A DNA stretch of 64,000 nt from Bacteroidales bacterium UBA1680 (GTDB lineage Bacteria; Bacteroidota; Bacteroidia; Bacteroidales; UBA932), in contig DCKG01000001.1 of the NCBI GenBank assembly GCA_002320605.1, positions 41,631-105,630 on the forward strand. Reading direction: 5' to 3'. Position 1 is the stretch's first letter. Every line of letters begins with the position of its first letter. The notes below the pieces were generated by a model that was not told the DNA's origin, did not search any database, and saw nothing but the letters and a program-made list of their open reading frames with translations. A program made the position numbers and the translations under genes. This document shows positions 53,686 through 62,150 of this stretch, piece by piece.

Positions 53686-54032
53686 TAATTACCTCTCTTG
53701 GCGTCGTAGCCCATTTCTTTTAGAAGGACTGTCACTTTGTCTCTCTGATCCCCTTGGATGGTGATTTCTCCGTCTTTGGCCGTGCCGCCCACGCCGCATT
53801 TCACTTTCAAGGTCTTGCCTAAGGCTGCGAGGTCGTCCTGAGCGCCCACGAAGCCAGATATGAGGGTGACCTGTTTCCCACTGCGGTTCCTGCGATCTAT
53901 GGTGACGATGAGCTTTTGCTTCGAGGGCTCAAGAGTGGCCTCTCCGGCAGAATGTTCGTTTTCATATTCATAATCGGGATTAGTCGAGTAGACCACTCCC
54001 AGCCGTTCTTTCCAATTATTGCCGCCTGTCAT
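53685..54032 (-). CDS. yciH: SUI1/YciH family translation factor
   Basis: The protein has 115 residues from ATG 54032; the frame extends upstream through the promoter and is not used. The SUI1 fold has KLIVTIDRRNRSGKQVTLISGF, KTLKVKCGVGGTAKDGEITIQG and DQRDKVTVLLKEMGY. YciH-type proteins bind the small ribosomal subunit and tune start-codon choice, which may matter in a genome with few Shine-Dalgarno sites. It is the first gene of the SUI1-DUF4271-hemD-rnpA-yidD operon. Confidence 0.93.
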   Translation of the reverse strand: MTGGNNWKERLGVVYSTNPDYEYENEHSAGEATLEPSKQKLIVTIDRRNRSGKQVTLISGFVGAQDDLAALGKTLKVKCGVGGTAKDGEITIQGDQRDKVTVLLKEMGYDAKRGN

Positions 54033-54041
54033 TTTTGCGCC

Positions 54042-54078
54042 TATTTTTGCAAAGATAATGAAACCTTTCGTATCTTTG
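54042..54078. promoter_or_regulatory. Divergent promoter boxes of SUI1 and DUF2723
   Basis: Three TAnnTTTG boxes lie within 37 bp: TATTTTTG (54042-54049, plus), TATCTTTG (54057-54050, minus, for the SUI1 gene) and TATCTTTG (54071-54078, plus, 18 bp before the DUF2723 ATG). The first two are back to back without a spacer, so the promoters probably compete. Confidence 0.55.
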
Positions 54079-54096
54079 TTTGATATTAAAATTGAA

Positions 54097-57000
54097 ATGG
54101 ATAACAAACAATTCAGAAAGTGGAATCATGTGACGGCAGCCATCGTTTTTTTGATTTCTGCATTCACGTATCTTTCCACCATCGAGCCGACCGCATCGTA
54201 CTGGGACTGCGGAGAATTCATCGCATCATCGTATAAATTGGAAGTCGGCCACCCGCCTGGGAACCCTGTATTCCAGCTGATTGCTCGCTTCTTCACCATG
54301 TTTGGCGGGGCGGATCACGCAGCCGTGATGGTGAATTCCATGAGCGCGCTCTGCTCGGCGCTGACGATATTCTTCCTTTACCTTACGATCGTCTTCTTTG
54401 CGAAACGATTGATTAAGCCTGGGAAAGAAGAAGATGGCACGCAGGCATATTCCTTGGGCCAGGCCATTGCCATTTTCGGCAGCGGGGCCGTGGGTGCCTT
54501 AGTCTACAATTTCTCCGATACTTTCTGGTTCTCTGCGGTTGAAGGTGAAGTTTATGCAATGTCGTCGCTGTTCACTGCGATGGTAGTGTGGGTCATGACG
54601 AAATGGTACGAGGAAGAGGACCGCAGGTACTCTAACCGCTGGCTCATTCTTATTTCGTTCCTGATGGGTCTTTCCATAGGCGTGCATGTGCTTAACCTGC
54701 TGGCAATCCCTATGCTGGTGTTCATGTACGTGTACAAGAATGGAGAGGACAAAAAATATGGTTTCTGGAAATATGTCGGGCTGTTGCTGTTGTCGTTCGT
54801 GATGATAGGGGCGATGTATTTCTTCGTCATCCCATTCCTGCCTAAATTCGCAGGGTACTTCGATTTGTTGTTCGTGAACGGGCTAGGCTTGCCTTACAAC
54901 ACGGGAGCAGCCTTCTTCGTGGTAGCTCTTCTGGCGCTTTGCTTCTGGGGATTGTTCAAGACGCTAAAGAAAGGGAAGGTATTCTGGAACACTGCTCTGC
55001 TGTGCTTTACGACAATCCTCGTCGGGTTCTCTTTGTTCAGCATCGTGGTCATCCGTTCTTGCGCGAAGACCCCGACCAATGAGTACCAGCCAGATAATCC
55101 TTTCACTCTGGTGCGCTACCTGAACCGTGAGCAATATGGCTCTCAGCCGCTTCTGTACGGCCAGTATTTCGGTGCCGATTATGATTTAGTCTCAAAGACT
55201 TACTGGGCGCCGCTGGATGGCAAATACAAGAAGGTTGAGGGCCCGGTCAACGCTATTTACAAGGCCTCGGGCAAGATGCTCTTCCCTAGGATGTGGAGCA
55301 ATACGGACAATCACATTCCGTTCTATCAAAGCTACATGGATGGCAAGGGCAAGACGGTGCCGGGAAGCAATTACAAGAAACCTACTTTTGCCCAGAACAT
55401 GAAATTCTTCTTCGATTTCCAGCTCGGCTGGATGTACTGGAGATATTTCATGTGGAATTTCGTGGGAAGGCAGAATGACATACATGCCCCGGCACAAGAT
55501 ATCTTCAAGGGCAACTGGGAGAGTGGCATAAAGCCTCTGGACGACATGCGTCTTGGGGATCAGAGCCAGGCTCCTGACTGGGTGAAGAACAACAAGGGCA
55601 AGAATCACTATTTCTTCCTGCCTTTGCTCCTCGGCCTGCTTGGGCTCGTGTTCCAGTTCGACAAGGACAGGAGGGGCTGCTGGCTTACATTCTTGCTATT
55701 CTTCATGACGGGAATTGCAATCGTGATGTACCTGAACCAGCCACCTTACCAAGTGCGCGAGCGTGATTATGCATACGCTGGTTCATTCTATGCGTTCTCC
55801 ATCTGGGTGGGCTTTGCGGTCGCTGCGATATATTCATGGATTACCAAAGAGAAGAAGGGCACTGCGGTTGCTGCCATTGCGACTGTCGCCTGCCTGTTCG
55901 TGCCTGCGCTGATGGCGGAGGAGAACTGGGACGATCATGACAGAAGCCATAGGTACACTTCCGTGGAGACTGCCAAGAATTATCTTAATTCAATAGGCAA
56001 GGACGGCCTTCTGGTGACTCATGGTGATAACGATACCTTCCCTCTCTGGTATGCTCAGGAGGTGGAAGGATTCAGGACCGACGTGAGGATATGCAATACG
56101 TCCCTTCTTGGCACCGACTGGTACATAGATCAGATGAAGTACGCCAGCAATGAATCGCCAAGGCTAGATCTTCAGGTAGGCCAGGAGCAGTACTTGTACG
56201 GCATCAACGACTGGATTCCTATCCAGGATGCCGGCGGGAAAGCCTACCTGCTCTCAGACATCGTCAAAGTGTTCAAGCATCCTCAGGCCAAGCTTACTCT
56301 GCAAGATGGCAGAAGAATAGACTACTGGGCATCTAGGAAGATGATCATTCCAGTGAATAAAGAGAACTGCCTGAAATATGGAATATTAAGCGATAAGTTT
56401 GCCGAACAGATTCCTGACTCTATCGTACTTGAAATACCTGCGTCGAAGAGTTATTTGACTAAGCCTGAATTGTTCTTGCTAGACTTCCTCTCTTCATATC
56501 AGTGGGACCGCCCTCTCAATGTGCTGAACAATGGAGGAGACTTGAACATCGGAATCAAGGATTATTTGATGTACGAGGGCTATTCCTATAAGTTCGTGCC
56601 TATCCGGAACTCCGTTAAGAGCCTGGATGCCGGAATCGTTGACACTGATGAACTGTATGACAACCTGAAGAACAAATTCTCGTTCGCAGCCACTTCTAGA
56701 AAAGACTATTACGTTGATTATCAGAATATCTACACGAATCTAGGCGTGATGTCGATTAGGAATATGTTCACGACGGCTGCCAATGCTTTCATCAAAGCAG
56801 GGGAGAACGGAAGGGCTGAGGAGGCTCTGGACATGTGCCAGGCGGCGCTAGACCCGACTTCTTATCCATTCGATAATACCATCTATGGCTGGCCTTCCAA
56901 TACTCTCATTCCTATTGAGATGGTAGAAGATTATTATTCCATCGGAAAGAATGAGAAGGCTAGGAAACTAGCGGATGCGGTGTCGGATCAGGTAATGCAG

Positions 57001-57189
57001 TCGGTGAGATTCTATTTGAGCATGTATGATGTTGCTAAAGACGATTTTGAATATTCCTGCAACATGATCTTCTATCTGTCCAACACGATGAAGAAGTCTG
57101 GTGACGAGGAATATGCTGCCAAGATAGAAAAACGCCTGAATGATCTGCTCTCGCAGCTGACAGGAACGAAAGAGGCAGGAAATTCCTAG
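54097..57189 (+). CDS. DUF2723 polytopic membrane protein, glycosyltransferase-like
   Basis: The protein has 1030 residues from ATG 54097 (MDNKQFRKWN); an in-frame ATG at 54058 is less likely. About 12 membrane helices in residues 15-610 include FTYLSTIEPTASYWDCGEFIASSYKLEVGHPPGNP, with the Asp and Glu of DUF2723 (a GT-C-like family related to eukaryotic TMEM260 O-mannosyltransferases). A soluble C-terminal part of about 400 residues ends in TPR-like helices. A role in protein or lipid glycosylation is inferred. Its stop overlaps the methyltransferase stop by 4 bp. Confidence 0.87.
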   Translation: MDNKQFRKWNHVTAAIVFLISAFTYLSTIEPTASYWDCGEFIASSYKLEVGHPPGNPVFQLIARFFTMFGGADHAAVMVNSMSALCSALTIFFLYLTIVFFAKRLIKPGKEEDGTQAYSLGQAIAIFGSGAVGALVYNFSDTFWFSAVEGEVYAMSSLFTAMVVWVMTKWYEEEDRRYSNRWLILISFLMGLSIGVHVLNLLAIPMLVFMYVYKNGEDKKYGFWKYVGLLLLSFVMIGAMYFFVIPFLPKFAGYFDLLFVNGLGLPYNTGAAFFVVALLALCFWGLFKTLKKGKVFWNTALLCFTTILVGFSLFSIVVIRSCAKTPTNEYQPDNPFTLVRYLNREQYGSQPLLYGQYFGADYDLVSKTYWAPLDGKYKKVEGPVNAIYKASGKMLFPRMWSNTDNHIPFYQSYMDGKGKTVPGSNYKKPTFAQNMKFFFDFQLGWMYWRYFMWNFVGRQNDIHAPAQDIFKGNWESGIKPLDDMRLGDQSQAPDWVKNNKGKNHYFFLPLLLGLLGLVFQFDKDRRGCWLTFLLFFMTGIAIVMYLNQPPYQVRERDYAYAGSFYAFSIWVGFAVAAIYSWITKEKKGTAVAAIATVACLFVPALMAEENWDDHDRSHRYTSVETAKNYLNSIGKDGLLVTHGDNDTFPLWYAQEVEGFRTDVRICNTSLLGTDWYIDQMKYASNESPRLDLQVGQEQYLYGINDWIPIQDAGGKAYLLSDIVKVFKHPQAKLTLQDGRRIDYWASRKMIIPVNKENCLKYGILSDKFAEQIPDSIVLEIPASKSYLTKPELFLLDFLSSYQWDRPLNVLNNGGDLNIGIKDYLMYEGYSYKFVPIRNSVKSLDAGIVDTDELYDNLKNKFSFAATSRKDYYVDYQNIYTNLGVMSIRNMFTTAANAFIKAGENGRAEEALDMCQAALDPTSYPFDNTIYGWPSNTLIPIEMVEDYYSIGKNEKARKLADAVSDQVMQSVRFYLSMYDVAKDDFEYSCNMIFYLSNTMKKSGDEEYAAKIEKRLNDLLSQLTGTKEAGNS

Positions 57190-58112
57190 CGTTCCAGCCT
57201 AACGAATATGCTGAGCGGGAGGGCTTTGCCGAAGCGGTCGCTGAGGACAAGCTCTCCCGATTGCATTTTGTCTTGCTTCGTGAGGCGGAATGCCTGCCTG
57301 ACTACGGTTTCGCCCAGCATGGCTGAGAAACCGTTCGAATAGAGGTTCAGGACCATGAAACTGTCTTTCGGGGAGAGAATCTTGGCGATTCCGAGCATCA
57401 TGTCATAGAGGCATTCGTCCAGCTTCCATTTTTCTCCGTTAGGTCCGTGGCCGTATGCAGGAGGGTCCAAAATGATGCCTTGGTAAAGATTGCCTCGCCG
57501 GGTTTCCCTTGCTACGAATTTCATTGCGTCCTCGACTATCCAGCGAATGCCGTCCAGCCCGCTCCTGTCTTGGTTTTCGTGAGCCCAGCTGACTACCTGC
57601 CGCACAGAATCAAGATGCGTTACATCCGCTCCAGCGCATTTGGCGGCTAGGGACGCAGCCCCAGTGTAGGCGAATAGATTGAGGATTTTAGGTGCAGGAA
57701 GATTCTGTGATTTGTTCCTGGCGGCTATTCTGGTGGTCTGCATATAGATATATTCCCAGTTAGATGCCTGTTCTGGGAAGACGCCGACGTGCTTGAACGC
57801 AGTGAGGCCGAGCCTTAGGTTGAAGCGAGGTCCCCCTTCAGAGGCATATTCGATCCACCATTGGTCTGGCATATTCTTAATCCTGTTCCAAGTACCACTG
57901 TCCTCTTTCCCAGCCTTGCCGAAGTCTGCGCCAGGGGAGAAGGTCGTGTGCGCCATCCTCTTCCATTCTTCTTCGCCCATCTGCTTGTCCCAAAGGGCTT
58001 TGGGCTCGGGACGGGATAGGATATATTTGCCGAAACGCTCCAGCTTCTCGCCCCGTCCAGAGTCGAGAAGCTCGTAATCTTTCCAATTTTTCGACGGAAA
58101 TTCTGCTGCCAT
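57186..58112 (-). CDS. Class I SAM-dependent rRNA methyltransferase
   Basis: In the 308-residue protein, the SAM site ILNLFAYTGAASLAAKCAGA and the catalytic ILDPPAYGHGPNGEKW belong to the RlmI/RlmK class. The N-terminal PUA domain of RlmI is missing and replaced by a short beta region. It methylates a base of 23S rRNA, the site unknown. Promoter box TATCTTTG on the minus strand (58124-58117) ends only 4 nt before the ATG, so it is predicted to be leaderless. Confidence 0.85.
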   Translation of the reverse strand: MAAEFPSKNWKDYELLDSGRGEKLERFGKYILSRPEPKALWDKQMGEEEWKRMAHTTFSPGADFGKAGKEDSGTWNRIKNMPDQWWIEYASEGGPRFNLRLGLTAFKHVGVFPEQASNWEYIYMQTTRIAARNKSQNLPAPKILNLFAYTGAASLAAKCAGADVTHLDSVRQVVSWAHENQDRSGLDGIRWIVEDAMKFVARETRRGNLYQGIILDPPAYGHGPNGEKWKLDECLYDMMLGIAKILSPKDSFMVLNLYSNGFSAMLGETVVRQAFRLTKQDKMQSGELVLSDRFGKALPLSIFVRLER

Positions 58113-58116
58113 GCCG

Positions 58117-58124
58117 CAAAGATA
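58117..58124 (-). promoter_or_regulatory. -7 box of the methyltransferase gene, leaderless
   Basis: TATCTTTG on the minus strand ends 4 nt before the ATG at 58112. It is divergent from the pgk box 66 bp away. Confidence 0.6.
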
Positions 58125-58189
58125 TACTAAAAGTTTGTATTTTAACGTTGTAAGTGCTTCCGAGAAGTAAAATATTTCTCATCTTTTAC

Positions 58190-58197
58190 TATCTTTG
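58190..58197 (+). promoter_or_regulatory. -7 box of pgk
   Basis: TATCTTTG lies 39 bp before the pgk ATG, giving a leader of about 36 nt rich in A and T. Confidence 0.65.
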
Positions 58198-58236
58198 CGT
58201 GGCAAAAAGAGACAATAACAATTTATTTATTTTATT

Positions 58237-59490
58237 ATGCAACAGCACATTGATACTTATGATTTCACAGGCAAGAAGGCTATCGTCAGAGTGGATTTCA
58301 ACGTTCCTCTTGACGAGAACTTCAACATAACGGACGATACCAGAATCCGTGCCGCAATGCCTACGCTGAAGAAGGTGCTCGCCGGTGGCGGTGCCCTCAT
58401 TCTAATGTCTCACCTTGGACGTCCTAAGAAGGTTGATCCTAAATTTTCATTGAAACATATCGTGAATCATGTATCAGAGTGCCTCGGTGTACCTGTGCAG
58501 TTTGCAGATGACTGCATGAAGGCAGACTCGCAGGCAGCTGCTTTGAAGCCTGGCGAGGTCCTGCTTCTTGAGAATCTTCGTTTCTATGCGGAGGAAGAGG
58601 GCAAGCCTAGGGGACTGGCAGACGATGCTACTGACGAGGAGAAGGCGGCTGCCAAGAAGGCTGTCAAGGAAAGCCAGAAAGAGTTCGTGAAGAAGCTCGC
58701 TTCCTACGCAGACTGCTACATCAATGATGCTTTCGGAACTGCTCACAGGGCTCATGCCTCAACGGCGCTTATTGCTGCATATTTCCCGAACGACAAGATG
58801 TTCGGCTATCTCATGGAGAAAGAGATTGCTGCCATAGACAATGTGCTAAAGAACGCCAAACGTCCTTTCACAGCCATCATTGGTGGTTCCAAGGTTTCCA
58901 GCAAGCTTGGCGTGCTGAAGAATCTGCTCGACAAAGTTGATAACCTGATCATCGGCGGCGGCATGGGCTACACATTCATCAAGGCCGAAGGCGGCAAGAT
59001 CGGAAATTCCATTCATGAGGATGAACTGATGCCGGACGCCCTCGAAATCCTCAAAGAGGCAAAGGAGAAGGGAGTGAACATCTCGCTTTCTGTTGCAACC
59101 GTAGCAGGTCAGGCATTCGACAATGACACTCCACGTCAGACTGTTGACATATACAATATCCCTGACGGCTGGGAAGGAATGGATGCCAGCGAGGCTTCCC
59201 TGGAAAATTGGAAGAAGATCATCCTCGAATCCAAGACCATTCTTTGGAACGGCCCTGTAGGGGTGTTCGAGCTTCCTAACTTCGCTCATGGCACCGAGGA
59301 AATCGCCAAATATGTTGCCGAGGCAACCCAGAATGGAGCATATTCATTGGTTGGAGGTGGTGATTCGGTTGCTGCCGTCACCAAGATGGGCTTCGCCGAC
59401 AAGGTGAGCTACGTTTCCACTGGTGGTGGCGCAATGCTCGAGGCCATCGAGGGCAAGGACCTTCCTGGCATAGCAGCCATCCGCGACTAA
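58237..59490 (+). CDS. pgk: Phosphoglycerate kinase
   Basis: The 417-residue glycolytic enzyme has RVDFNVPLDENFNITDDTRIRA and HLGRPKKVDP at the 3-phosphoglycerate site. Lys-rich GGSKVSSK leads the C-terminal domain, and the nucleotide-site GGGDSVAAV is near the end. It makes ATP from 1,3-bisphosphoglycerate. All substrate-binding residues are present. It is a single gene with its own promoter and a perfect terminator. Confidence 0.97.
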   Translation: MQQHIDTYDFTGKKAIVRVDFNVPLDENFNITDDTRIRAAMPTLKKVLAGGGALILMSHLGRPKKVDPKFSLKHIVNHVSECLGVPVQFADDCMKADSQAAALKPGEVLLLENLRFYAEEEGKPRGLADDATDEEKAAAKKAVKESQKEFVKKLASYADCYINDAFGTAHRAHASTALIAAYFPNDKMFGYLMEKEIAAIDNVLKNAKRPFTAIIGGSKVSSKLGVLKNLLDKVDNLIIGGGMGYTFIKAEGGKIGNSIHEDELMPDALEILKEAKEKGVNISLSVATVAGQAFDNDTPRQTVDIYNIPDGWEGMDASEASLENWKKIILESKTILWNGPVGVFELPNFAHGTEEIAKYVAEATQNGAYSLVGGGDSVAAVTKMGFADKVSYVSTGGGAMLEAIEGKDLPGIAAIRD

Positions 59491-59536
59491 GGTCGAAGAC
59501 CTAGATCCTGACTTCCGTCAAGATGACAACAAAATT

Positions 59537-59567
59537 AGCCGGCTCATAAGCATGAGCCGGCTTTTTT
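59537..59567 (+). terminator. Terminator after pgk
   Basis: A perfect 11-bp stem (59537-59547 with 59552-59562), a tetraloop and six T. Confidence 0.92.
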
Positions 59568-59632
59568 ATGGCTTCTGGCTTTGTACATATATGAAAAATT
59601 GGCTATTTTTACACCGCACATAATCGAAAGAC

Positions 59633-60808
59633 ATGGATTTTAAAAGACAAATCATCTTGTTGCTGGCGCTGGTAGCGCCAATCACACTGACAGCGCAGAT
59701 TAAGCTTCTGCATGGACCTTATTTACAGAATATAACGGACAACGAGGCCGTCGTGGTGTGGGAGGCGGACAAGCCTTCAATTGGCTGGGTGGAGCTGGCT
59801 CCTGATGACGGCACGTCTTTCTACGCCTGCGAGAGGCCGAAATATTTCGACACGAATATAGGCGTTAAGGTCACATCTAACTTACACTCCGTTAAGCTTA
59901 CTGGCCTCAGGCCAGGCACGAATTACCGTTACAGAGTCTTCGCTAAAGAAATCCTGTACAGAAAGAGCAACAGGGTTCATTATGGAAACGTTGCGTCTAC
60001 CGACGTCTACTCCGTTGCTCCCCTGAAATTCACGACCTTGGACAAATCCAGGAAAGAGACATCGTTCGTGGTCCTGAACGACATACATGCAAGGGACAGC
60101 CTGATAGGCGTTCTGCTTGGATATAATAAAAATAAAGATGCCGATCTCATATTCTTCAATGGAGACATGATTTCCATCCTCAATAAGCCTGAAGAAATTT
60201 TCACGGGATTCATGGATGAAAGCATAAGAGTCTTCGCATCCGAGAAATCTCCTTACTTTGTCAGGGGCAATCATGAGACTAGAGGGGAATATGCCACCGG
60301 AATACAGAATTATTTCAATCCGCGCGAATCGCATCTTTATTATACTCTGCGCCAAGGTCCGGTCTATTTCATCCTTCTGGACACAGGGGAGGACAAGCCA
60401 GACAGTGACATTGAATATTCCGACATCGTGGACTACGATAATTACCGTACAGAGCAGGCAGAGTGGCTGAAAACCCTTAAAGACGATCCGGATTTCCAGT
60501 CTGCGAAATTCAGGGTTGTCATTGCGCACATGCCGACTGTGAAGTCTCCCGACAGTTGGCACGGCCAGAACGACTGCATGGACAAATTCACGCCGGTTCT
60601 GAACAACATGGGAATAGACTTGATGATATCGGGACACCTGCACCAAGATGAATTCCATGAGCCTAACTCGACCATAAAATATCCCGTGCTCGTGAACTCC
60701 AATAACGGCATAGTTGAGGCTCGCACAGAAGGTGGCAAACTTCGTGTTACGGTGCGACATGAAGATGGCAAGGTCGCAAAGAATCTGACATTTTCGACTG
60801 GAAGATAA
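59633..60808 (+). CDS. Secreted metallophosphoesterase with Fn3-like domain
   Basis: The 391-residue protein has a signal peptide (cleavage near TLTAQ) and an N-terminal purple acid phosphatase-type domain, starting LLHGPYLQNITDNEAVVVW. The calcineurin-like catalytic domain follows with all metal motifs: NDIHA, FNGDM, GNHE, AHMP and GHLHQ. It hydrolyses phosphoesters in the periplasm or at the surface; the substrate is unknown. It lies 12 bp before the cysteine desulfidase-like gene. Confidence 0.88.
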   Translation: MDFKRQIILLLALVAPITLTAQIKLLHGPYLQNITDNEAVVVWEADKPSIGWVELAPDDGTSFYACERPKYFDTNIGVKVTSNLHSVKLTGLRPGTNYRYRVFAKEILYRKSNRVHYGNVASTDVYSVAPLKFTTLDKSRKETSFVVLNDIHARDSLIGVLLGYNKNKDADLIFFNGDMISILNKPEEIFTGFMDESIRVFASEKSPYFVRGNHETRGEYATGIQNYFNPRESHLYYTLRQGPVYFILLDTGEDKPDSDIEYSDIVDYDNYRTEQAEWLKTLKDDPDFQSAKFRVVIAHMPTVKSPDSWHGQNDCMDKFTPVLNNMGIDLMISGHLHQDEFHEPNSTIKYPVLVNSNNGIVEARTEGGKLRVTVRHEDGKVAKNLTFSTGR

Positions 60809-60820
60809 TAATTGACAGAA

Positions 60821-62149
60821 ATGACAGACAGAGAGAAAGAGATAATAGAAATAATCCATGCGGAGGTGAAGCCGGCTTTGGGCTGCACCGAGCCGATAGC
60901 CGTTGCCCTCGCCACGGCGAAGGCAGTCGAAGTGCTGGCGGAATATTCCAAAGATATTGATTCTTCTGCTGCGCAGTGGCGGTGCCATGCTGTTTTCGAA
61001 ATAGATGTGGCAGTGAGCGGGAATATATTGAAGAATGGCATGGGCGTTGGCATACCTGGCACAGGCATGATCGGAATGCCGATAGCGGCAGCACTGGGAG
61101 CGGTCTGCGGACGTTCTGAATATGGGCTGGAAGTCCTGAAAGACATGTGCAGCAGTTCTGTAGCCATGGCAAAGAAGCTGGAACAGAATTGCAAGGTGCA
61201 TATAGGCCTTGCTGATACTTGCAAGAAACTCTATGTTGAGGCTTCCGTGCGAGTGGACGGATCTCGGGATCGCGCAATAGCCATAGTCGAAGATGCTCAT
61301 GACCATATCGCCGAGACCTCTTTCAATGGTCAAGTCCTATTCTCGGACCATTTAGGTGGCGGGGAGGAATGCAGCAGTGACAGGTCTCGTTATGGCCTCA
61401 CTGTCAGAGAAATTTACGATTTCGCGAAATCGGCAGATTTTCAGGATATCAAGTTCATCTTGGAGGACCGTGATTATAACCTGGCTCTGGCTCGCGAAGG
61501 ACTGAAGGGGGATTACGGGCTGAAGGTCGGAAAAACGATACGCGCTAACCAGGAGCGGATTTTCGGAGATGATTTCATGAGTTTCGCCATGGGCATGACA
61601 GCGGCTGCCTCCGATGCCAGGATGGATGGCTGCGTCCTGCCTGCCATGAGCAATTCGGGAAGCGGCAATCAGGGCATCACGGTGAGCATGCCTGTAATCG
61701 CTTACGCAATGCGGTTCGGGCTCGATGATGAGCTCCTTGCCAGAGGATTGATTCTTAGTAACTTGGTGGCCATACATATAAAATCCTACCTTGGCAGGTT
61801 GTCCGCCTTGTGCGGATGCGTAGTGGCATCCACGGGCTCGTCATGCGGAATCGTGCTGATGAAAGGCGGTTCTTACGAGCAGGTGTGCGCTGCGATTAAG
61901 AATATGGTGGGGAATATCACCGGAATGGTCTGCGACGGGGCTAAAGTCGGCTGTGCCATGAAGGTCGCTTCCGGAGTATGCAGCTCCGTCCAGTCCGCTG
62001 TCCTCGCCCTCAATGGCATCTGCGCCACCAAACATGACGGCATCGTGGACGATGACATCGAGAAGACCATACGGAATCTCGGCGAAATCGGCCGTGTCGG
62101 CATGCAGTCCACCGACAACCTCATCTTGAACATCATGTCCTGCAAGTAA
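60821..62149 (+). CDS. cyuA: L-cysteine desulfidase family protein (CyuA-like)
   Basis: The protein has 442 residues from ATG 60821; the frame begins at a TTG three codons earlier. It belongs to the UPF0597/CyuA (YhaM) family, with VKPALGCTEPIAVALATAKA at the N-terminus and the Cys-rich IKSYLGRLSALCGCVVASTGSSCG region that binds an iron-sulfur cluster. Relatives degrade L-cysteine to pyruvate, sulfide and ammonia; serine dehydratase activity is the alternative. It follows a phosphoesterase gene by 12 bp and ends 1 bp from the guaA stop. Confidence 0.85.
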   Translation: MTDREKEIIEIIHAEVKPALGCTEPIAVALATAKAVEVLAEYSKDIDSSAAQWRCHAVFEIDVAVSGNILKNGMGVGIPGTGMIGMPIAAALGAVCGRSEYGLEVLKDMCSSSVAMAKKLEQNCKVHIGLADTCKKLYVEASVRVDGSRDRAIAIVEDAHDHIAETSFNGQVLFSDHLGGGEECSSDRSRYGLTVREIYDFAKSADFQDIKFILEDRDYNLALAREGLKGDYGLKVGKTIRANQERIFGDDFMSFAMGMTAAASDARMDGCVLPAMSNSGSGNQGITVSMPVIAYAMRFGLDDELLARGLILSNLVAIHIKSYLGRLSALCGCVVASTGSSCGIVLMKGGSYEQVCAAIKNMVGNITGMVCDGAKVGCAMKVASGVCSSVQSAVLALNGICATKHDGIVDDDIEKTIRNLGEIGRVGMQSTDNLILNIMSCK

Positions 62150-62150
62150 G

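Noticed and set aside
54058..54096. Earlier in-frame ATG for DUF2723
   Set aside because: A promoter box lies between it and the next ATG, and the family N-terminus fits MDNKQFRKWN better.
59882..61333. Antisense open frame of 483 residues opposite the phosphoesterase and cyuA genes
   Set aside because: Both sense genes have conserved catalytic motifs; the antisense frame shows no recognisable domain and spans two genes.
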